NCBI GenBank assembly: GCA_031216915.1
Contig: CM062296.1
Location: forward strand, 62,671,084-62,735,083
Direction: 5' to 3'
Source of the DNA: Pictodentalium vernedei
Lineage: Eukaryota; Mollusca; Scaphopoda; Dentaliida; Dentaliidae
DNA length: 64,000 nt
The notes beneath the pieces were generated by a model. The model did no database searches. It was not told where the DNA came from and saw only the letters and a program-made list of their open reading frames with translations. The position numbers and the translations under genes are program-made. Each line of letters begins with the position of its first letter. The first letter of the stretch is position 1. This document shows, one piece after another, positions 58,085-64,000 of this stretch.

Positions 58085-58190
58085 AAGTTCCAGCCAATGA
58101 ACCTCCGGGTTGAACCCGGAGGTCCACGGACTGAAACATTGCTTGTGTTTTTGTCCATATGAACAGAATTTGAAATGATAACTCTACGCA
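58085..58190. mobile_element. Relic of the TA-flanked MITE centre
   Basis: CCAATGAACCTCCGGGTTGA, ACCCGGAGGTCC and GAAACATTGCTTGTGTTT match the central palindrome of copies 3 and 4. The ends are eroded. Confidence 0.6.
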
Positions 58191-58489
58191 CTGTATGAGA
58201 AGTACTCTTTAAAGAATTTTCTTTTTCCGAACCATCAGTCACAATATTTTAATACTTGGCATATAACATCGTCAAGAGAGGTCAGATTGTCGTTTGTTCC
58301 AATTAAGTTCCTTGGGTAATATTTTGGTTCTCTGCTACAACCCGACCTTTAAATTACTGCAATATTAGGAATAACCTCAAAAAAATTCTTCATCAGATCC
58401 ACCAGGTATAATATTTTTACATTTGGTATTCAGCGTCCACAGGACGGTCAGAAGTAGTAGGACAGGGTCTAGACGTGCCCTTTCTTATG

Positions 58490-59395
58490 GATCTCATTTG
58501 GTGGATCTCATGTGACTTTATACCGCAATGTATTATGGGTATCACGTGGTTTTCATGGTTACCCATGTGGGCGGCCATGTTGCGATGTCATTGTCATGGT
58601 GATGGGTGATATGAGTGCGCATGCGCAGCTCGTGTTGTTAGGGTGATACCCTGTATAAAGAGGGCCGCCATCTTTGTTTCTATGGTGGCACGTGGTTGCT
58701 ATGTGACCTAAAGGCTTCTTATAGGGCTAAGAGGTCTGTAACAGGTATGTTCGATTGACTGGGAGTATTTTCTGGAACGATTTCCCTGGATAATTACCCA
58801 AATGAGCCCGAGAATGGGCGTAAATCACCGAAAACGACTTTATTTGATATGGATTCCCGCAGAATCCTGCTTTTAACCGAAATGGACTTGTTTAGAGTAG
58901 CACGTAGTGCTATAGATTTTTTAAAAGGTCGCGTTCGATTGAATGGGGGTATTTTTTGGAAGGACTTCCGAAGATAATTACCCAAATAAACCCGAGAAGT
59001 TTTACTATTTCGAATTCTTTCAGAATTCTCTGCTTCTATCTACATATGCAACAGTTTTCGTCTATCTGACCATGTTCCTCTGTTCTAGAGTATACTCCAG
59101 TAGCGTAGAAGAGCCTATTAATTGGAAAAGCTTTGCTTATTATTACCATATTTAGCTATTCTGGTCTATTCTTGTTAGTTCTGACCCTATTCCAAGTACT
59201 CTTGTTGTTTCACTTATCTAGATCATTTATATAAATTATAACTAACCAATCTGATTGCTTGATTTTCCATAACCTGTCCTTAATCGTATAGAGTTATCTC
59301 CCCTTATTAAAACGAAGTCGTATCCGTTTCTCATCACCTGGACTATATCCCCAGGCACCCCTTTTTGGAAAACATATGGCCTTCGGCACCCCTGT
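58490..59395 (+). repeat. Partial copy of the giant inverted-repeat inner arm
   Basis: TGGTGGATCTCATGTGAC, GTTACCCATGTGGGCGGCC, GTGCGCATGCGCAGC, GGTGGCACGTGGTTGCTATG, TTTACTATTTCGAATTCTTT, GATCATTTATATAAATTAT and GGCCTTCGGCACCCC occur in the order of 23620-23731 plus 26640-27755. It lacks the LINE insert and the GTGC array, and is shorter internally. Confidence 0.8.
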
Positions 59396-59808
59396 AGGAG
59401 CGCGAATTACCACTATACAGACTATTTTCATATTTGGTATGCATAATCTCATAGAGGTCAAATTCAAATTTGTCCAAGTCTAACCCAACGTTTAATAATT
59501 GGGTTCTCAGTGGGAGTCTGAATTTTAACTTCGTGCAATATGGGGAACAATCTTTAAAAATCTTCTTCAGATCTACCAGTCAGAATTGTTAATTTTTATT
59601 CTTGGTAAACAACATCCAAAAGAGGCGCAGATTCCGGTTTGTTCAAATCAAGTCCCTCGATTAATATTCGGGCTTCTCATAGGAGCCCAAATTTTGACTA
59701 GTGCAATATGAGGAATATTCTTTAAAACAAATTTTCTCAGCAACCCCCAATCAGAATATCCTTGATGTAATCATATTCACATATGTAGAAAGCAAGTCGA
59801 CCAGTTAA

Positions 59809-60011
59809 CCCCCTTCACTCTGATGTCAAAATACCAAAATTTCAGGAAGCTGTTTTTTCCCATAATGCATCTAGAAATTTAACCAATTCAATCTCGTTTG
59901 ACAGAGCTCAATGAGCTCTGTCAAACGAGATTGAATTGGTTAAATTTCTAGTTGCATTATGGGATATTTTTCTGTCTGAAATTTAGATATTTTGACATCA
60001 GTGTATAGGGG
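59809..60011. mobile_element. piggyBac-like palindromic MITE, third family
   Basis: TTAA at 59805-59808 and 60012-60015. Ends CCCCCTTCACTCTGATGTC and its diverged complement. The whole element is one hairpin with core ATTCAATCTCGTTTGACAG around AGCTCAATGAGCT. It interrupts a 165-bp repeat unit. Confidence 0.82.
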
Positions 60012-60713
60012 TTAATATTTGGGCTCCTTATTGAAGCCCGAATTTTAACTTGGTCCAATATAAGAAATAATCTTTAAATGTCTACACCAGAACCACTAAA
60101 CAAAATGTTTTGATGTGTGGTATACAGGGTCAGATTAAAATTTGTTCAAATCAAGTCCCTCGGTTGATAAATGAGCTTTTTATGGGGGCCTGAATCCTAA
60201 TTTCATGTAGTATGGGAATGTTTTTTACCAATCTTCTTCTGCAAAACCACAGATCAGATTCTTTTGATATTTAATATACACATCCTTAGATAGCTCAGAC
60301 TGACGTTTTTGTTCACAACAAATCCTTGGGTTCCTATTAGGGCTCCCTAAGCGAGCCTGAATTTTAACTTTGTGCAGTATGGGGAATCGTCTTCTCTGGA
60401 ACCAGCAGACGGAAACATTTGGTATTTAGCATACAGAATATGGGCCACATATGAGAGATATATGGAACTCAGCATCCCCATGAAGGTCAGTTTAAAGGTT
60501 GTCCAAATTACGTCCGGGGGAATATTTTTTTAAAAATATTCTTAGAACCATCGATCAAAATCTTCTTTTTTTTTGGGGGGGGGGGGGTGGTACAAGACAT
60601 CCTTAGAGGGGACAAATTAATCAAGTTTGTTCAATTCAAGTCTCCAATTAATATTTGAGTTTTCTATGTTTGCACAAATTGTAACTTAGTGCAGTATAAG
60701 GAAGAATCTTTAA

Positions 60714-60932
60714 CCCTTTACCAACACAGATAATATCAAAATTTATTATTTTAAATATCATTTTTTAAATTTTTTCAAAATATTTAAAAAAAAACCATAT
60801 CATGAGACCCCTCATTGGGACGAGCTTGTCACATGATATGGTTTTGTTGAAATTTTTAAAAAACATATATTTTTTCAACTCATGAATTTGCATATTACGC
60901 GGGCGGATATTTCCGATTCGTTGGGTAAAGGG
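60714..60932. mobile_element. piggyBac-like palindromic MITE, copy 3
   Basis: TTAA (60710-60713), ends CCCTTTACCAACAC and CGTTGGGTAAAGG, hairpin ACCATATCATGAGACCCC. Right flank TTAG. The tip is shortened compared with copy 1. Confidence 0.82.
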
Positions 60933-61125
60933 TTAGAAATCTACTTCTTCAGATTCCCTAGTCAAAATGGTTTGATATTTGGTATAGAGCAGTCCTAATG
61001 AGGACAGATTCATGTTTGTTCAAATCTAGTTTCGTGGTTGATGTTTGAGCTCAATATGGCAGCCTAAAATTTTATACAGTGCAATATTGGAATTTACTTC
61101 TCCAGAACCACCAGTCAGAATCTTT

Positions 61126-61294
61126 TGATATAGAGGATCTCAAACGAGTGATGTTTATATATAAGATTTTTTTAAACGAGTTTGATGAATTTGATTCACA
61201 ACGAGCCTTTAGGCGAGTTGTGAATCGAATTCATCAAACGAGTTTCAAAAAATCTTATATCCAAACATCACGAGTTAAAGATTCTGTATATCAC
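61126..61294. repeat. Long hairpin (about 80-bp arms)
   Basis: Arms TCAAACGAGTGATGTTTATA and GTTTGATGAATTTGATTCAC with complements, tip ACGAGCCTTTAGGCGAG. It lies at the right edge of the 165-bp array. Confidence 0.82.
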
Positions 61295-61331
61295 ATGAAT
61301 TTTCGTATGTTTTTTTACACTTTTTATTTAA

Positions 61332-61574
61332 CCCTTTACCCAACGCAGACGATATCAAAATTTATTATTTTAAATATCATTTTTTTTCAAATTTTTAAAA
61401 AAATTCAACGAAACCATATCATGTGACCCCTCGTTGGAACGATCTCGACGAGTTCGTTCCAACGAGGGGTCACATGATATATTTTTTTTGAATTTTTGTG
61501 AAAAATAATATTTTTTTCAACTGCTGAATCTGCATATTACACGGGTGGATGCGGGCGATTCGTTGGGTAAAGGG
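61332..61574. mobile_element. piggyBac-like palindromic MITE, copy 4
   Basis: TTAA both sides (61328-61331 and 61575-61578), ends CCCTTTACCCAACG and CGTTGGGTAAAGGG exact. Hairpin ACCATATCATGTGACCCC with tip CGATCTCGACGAGTTCG. The best-preserved copy. Confidence 0.9.
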
Positions 61575-61703
61575 TTAATTCATTGTCGCTAAATTCTCCC
61601 AAAACAATCAGTTCGTTGGCTCAGACGCTTCACGCCAGGACGTCATGAATGCGCTTTACTTGCACCTGTTGTCGTAATTGGCGTCATGTGAACTACGCAC
61701 AAG

Positions 61704-62075
61704 GGGGCGCGGTGGCTCAGTTGGTAGAGGTGCAGGCTGCAAGCCGAGAGGTCCTCGGTTCGAATCCCACCTGCGGCAACCACGTTGTGTCCTTGGGCAA
61801 GACACTTCGCCTCCATTGCCCACGTGGGGGCACGGTGACGCTGTGTACTAAGGCGTATTGCACGTCGATGGTGCACGTGTCTTCAACCAATGTAAACCCT
61901 GCTTGTGTGAAGTTGGTATGTTGGGGAGCTGACAGTTGCTCGCCGTTGCTCGGTGGTTCTCTCCGGGTACTCCGGCTTCCTCCACCTGTAAAACTGTCAC
62001 GGTCATGATTAGCCATTGTGCAGAAATATGTGACCTTAAACACCAATAAATAAATAAATACTAATATATATAAAT
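61704..62075 (+). mobile_element. Complete tRNA-headed SINE with exact 13-bp TSD
   Basis: Flanked by identical AACTACGCACAAG (61691-61703 and 62076-62088). The order is: tRNA-like head; TGTCCTTGGGCAAGACACTT; body with GTACTAAGGCGTATTGCACG and GCTCGGTGGTTCTCTCCGGG; tail TGACCTTAAACACC; and an AATAAATAAATA end. Because the duplication is exact and the head intact, it is probably the youngest SINE in the window. Confidence 0.95.
61713..61768 (+). promoter_or_regulatory. Internal Pol III A and B boxes
   Basis: A box TGGCTCAGTTGG (61713-61724) and B box GGTTCGAATCC (61758-61768) match tRNA-type promoter consensus at normal spacing. Confidence 0.85.
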
Positions 62076-62784
62076 AACTACGCACAAGAATACAATGCGG
62101 CTGCTATGGGACCACGTTCCGATTAGACACTAGTTGATATTCAGGAACTAAGTCATGGGTTGTTTCGTCGAAATTAACGACATTTCATGTGATATATTAA
62201 GTATACAATATCCTAATCCAGACATTCGGTTTTGGAAATGACATGCGCTTTGTGGAAAGCTCGCTAACATTTGAAGTGAAGCATGCTATTGTTGAATCGC
62301 GTCATAATTCACGGTGTATTCTTCACATTCCTGTGCACGCATGCATTGTATTGAGTATTTTTGTAATTTCTACTTGTCCGTTCAATAGCTTGAAAATGAA
62401 ATGCACCTATTTTTGTGGTGGATTAGTGATGACTAGAGAATGGTTCCTTTCCATAATCTCAGTTTTCTGCAACATCCAATATGGGCACAATGTCTGCCAT
62501 CTGGGACGTTTTGTAATTTCTGCTTGTCAGCGCAATAACCCAAAAACCCAATACAATATATATCCTACCTTATCTATTGACTAAAGTGAAATTTTTGATT
62601 TGATTGGTTGATAGATACGTAGTATGAGACCATATTCATTGAAACCCACGATACGTCCGCCCAGCCACTGACAAATTTCCCATACCCAGTGGAAGCCTTG
62701 TTCCGAAATCTACACATTGTCCATACCCCGTAGAAGACGCGTTATTCCAATTTTACAGTGTACATGCATTATATTTTATTTTTT

Positions 62785-62885
62785 TATCTCCAAAATATAG
62801 CTCATGACCTCTAATTGGAATGAGCTTGTCGAGTACCCTCCAATGTGGGGTTCATAAGCTATGTTTTTGAGACAAAAAAGAAAAA
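62785..62885. mobile_element. Eroded piggyBac-like MITE hairpin
   Basis: AAAATATAGCTCATGACCTC, TGGAATGAGCTTGTCGAG and GGGTTCATAAGCTATGTTTT resemble the hairpin of the half copy at 56038. Terminal repeats are not recognisable. Confidence 0.55.
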
Positions 62886-63066
62886 AAGAAATTCAGTAAT
62901 TTTTTTTATACTAGTCATATCGGCATATTTTCACAAGAACTCTTTTGCACAAAAATTGCACAGAAACCTGTATGGCTCAACAATGGAAGATAAAAGATCT
63001 CATGCTGTGTGTGTTCAGACATGAAATAGACTGTACTTCTAAAACGGAAAGTCAATAGATAAATTC

Positions 63067-63204
63067 GTTACCCCGTGTCTGATCACGTGGTACGGGTTTT
63101 TACCTACCCGAAGCCAGCCGTATCCAATGAGGCCTTCGGCCGAATGGGATACGGCTGGCTTCATGTAGGCAAAAACCCGTACCACGTGATCAGACACGGG
63201 GTAA
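63067..63204. repeat. Long hairpin (about 66-bp arms) with GCCGAAGGC tip
   Basis: GTTACCCCGTGTCTGATCAC, GTGGTACGGGTTTTTACC and GAAGCCAGCCGTATCC with complements; centre GAGGCCTTCGGCCGAA. The arms are nearly exact. It is free-standing within the 160-bp array. Confidence 0.9.
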
Positions 63205-63758
63205 CTAATATTTTGTGGTGGATTAGTGGTGAATAGAGGACGGTTTCTTTCGATAATCAGTTTTCGTCCCTATCCAATATGACCAGCATGGCAGCAATCT
63301 GGTTCTTTGTGTAATTTTTGCTTGTCAATGTCGTTTTAACTTTCAAAGATAGTGGATCCCAATTTTTCTAGTGTCATTACTAGTTACTGTAGGTTGATTC
63401 CTCTCGATAATTAGTTTTCTGTCATATTCAATATGGGCAGCTATCTTGGATTTTTTTTAGGATTTTTGCCTGTCTGTGCAATATTAACTTTAAAGGATAA
63501 TGACCAATGGGTCCCATTTTTTTTCTGATGTCATAACTGGTGATTGTAGCTAGATTCCTTTAAATAACCAGAATTCTGGCAAATCCAACAAGACTGTCAT
63601 GTCGGAGCAATAACTTCAAAAAGCAAATGACAAAAAGGGACTAATGCATCTCATTTTTTCTCGTTTTCGTAATACATTAAGATGCATTGGAAACGTATCA
63701 TACACAGTGTGAGGTATATATTGGGTTGCAAAATGACTGCATTCACATTAGGTGGTCG

Positions 63759-63761
63759 TAT

Positions 63762-63808
<47 letters not shown>

Positions 63809-63811
63809 TAT

Positions 63812-63854
<43 letters not shown>

Positions 63855-63857
63855 TTG
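63759..63857 (-). repeat. TTTA microsatellite, SINE tail
   Basis: About 24 TTTA units with one break near 63808. It adjoins the 3' end of a minus-strand SINE, whose normal tail is only three or four AATA units, so the tail has expanded. Confidence 0.92.
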
Positions 63858-64000
63858 GTGTTTAAGGTCACATATTTCTGCACAATGGCTAACCATGACC
63901 GTGACAGTTTTACGGGTGGAGGAAGCCGGAGTACCCGAAGAGAACCACTGAGCAACGGCGAGCAACTGTCAGCTCCCCAACATACCAACTCCACACAAGC
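63858..64000 (-). mobile_element. SINE cut by window end
   Basis: On the minus strand the 3' half of the shared body and the TTAAACACCAATAAAT end are present. The head lies beyond 64000. Confidence 0.88.

Larger units (their letters stand above)
59400..61130 (+). repeat. Diverged tandem array, period about 165 bp
   Basis: The marker CTGAATTTTAACTT(A/C)GTGCAATATG recurs near 59520, 59690, 60050, 60200, 60360, 60670 and 61060. The markers CAAATCAAGTCCCTCG and CCAGTCAGAATCTTTTGATA also recur. After removing MITEs at 59809 and 60714 most spacings are about 150-170 bp. A G run lies at about 60576-60588. It is non-coding. Confidence 0.75.
62395..63660 (+). repeat. Second diverged tandem array, period about 160 bp
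   Basis: The markers TTTTGTGGTGGATTAGTG, GATAATCAGTTTTC and ATCCAATATGGGCA recur near 62405, 63210, 63370 and 63530. The adjacent complete spacings are about 160 bp. The family is different from 59.4-61.1 kb but has a similar period. It is interrupted by hairpins at 62785 and 63067. Confidence 0.65.

Noticed and set aside
61704-61776. Genuine tRNA gene
   Set aside because: A and B boxes are present, but the sequence runs into a SINE body with target duplications, and the acceptor stem is not closed.
61649-62085. Frames of 119 and 122 codons on opposite strands
   Set aside because: They lie wholly within a SINE and its flanks; SINE bodies often have incidental open frames.
62243-62584. 113-codon plus-strand frame
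   Set aside because: It overlaps the first unit of the 160-bp array; no domain, and sister units do not keep the frame.
63682-63951. 89-codon frame rich in Leu-Phe-Ile-Tyr
   Set aside because: Translation of a TTTA microsatellite joined to an antisense SINE.

Overview
The window looks like gene-poor, repeat-saturated nuclear DNA from an animal, most likely an aquatic invertebrate. The evidence is tRNA- and 5S-rRNA-derived SINEs, a CR1/Jockey-like LINE, Tc1, hAT-like and piggyBac-like elements, a Maverick/Polinton relic, short AT-rich spacers and no operon structure. A mollusc or other lophotrochozoan, or a lancelet, would fit, but I cannot settle the taxon from sequence alone. I recognise no intact host protein gene, and every recognisable coding region belongs to a decayed mobile element.

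Layout. 1-4.3 kb: piggyBac-like and other hairpin elements, a direct duplication split by a G-rich foldback insertion, and a truncated SINE. 4.5-9.8 kb: a broken Maverick/Polinton with a protein-primed family B DNA polymerase (+), a retroviral-type integrase (-) converging on it, and a penton/minor-capsid-like gene (+). 10-20.4 kb: a TA-flanked element abutting the Polinton and again at 15.8-17.1 kb, two hAT-type MITEs with exact 8-bp target duplications, a 5S-headed SINE and a tRNA-headed SINE.

20.9-42.9 kb is the dominant structure: a nested inverted duplication. Outer arms (21.15-23.6 and 39.35-41.7 kb) enclose inner arms (26.6-28.8 and 29.5-31.6 kb) around a 0.7-kb loop. A LINE-bearing segment (23.7-26.6 kb) has split the left side. 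A third inverted structure, with two opposed Tc1-like transposon copies (31.6-39.3 kb), has split the right side. The right outer arm runs into a tandem array of about 70-bp and 58-bp units (41.7-42.9 kb) whose monomer is the terminal part of a MITE family found elsewhere in the window.

43-64 kb: free-standing long hairpins, further MITEs (TTAA-, TA- and 8-bp-TSD types), tandem SINEs, a diverged roughly 0.5-0.7-kb tandem repeat (50-53.8 kb), a deleted Tc1-like transposase, a chimeric MITE at 56.04 kb, a fragment of the giant inverted repeat (58.5-59.4 kb), two diverged arrays of about 160-165 bp, a complete SINE with an exact 13-bp target duplication, and a final SINE cut by the window edge.

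Two themes stand out. First, non-autonomous elements with quite different ends repeatedly carry long, nearly perfect internal hairpins, and several of these share the tip GCCGAAGGC. Second, SINEs with different heads (tRNA, 5S rRNA) and different tails share one central body. Both are visible in the sequence; any mechanism offered is inference.
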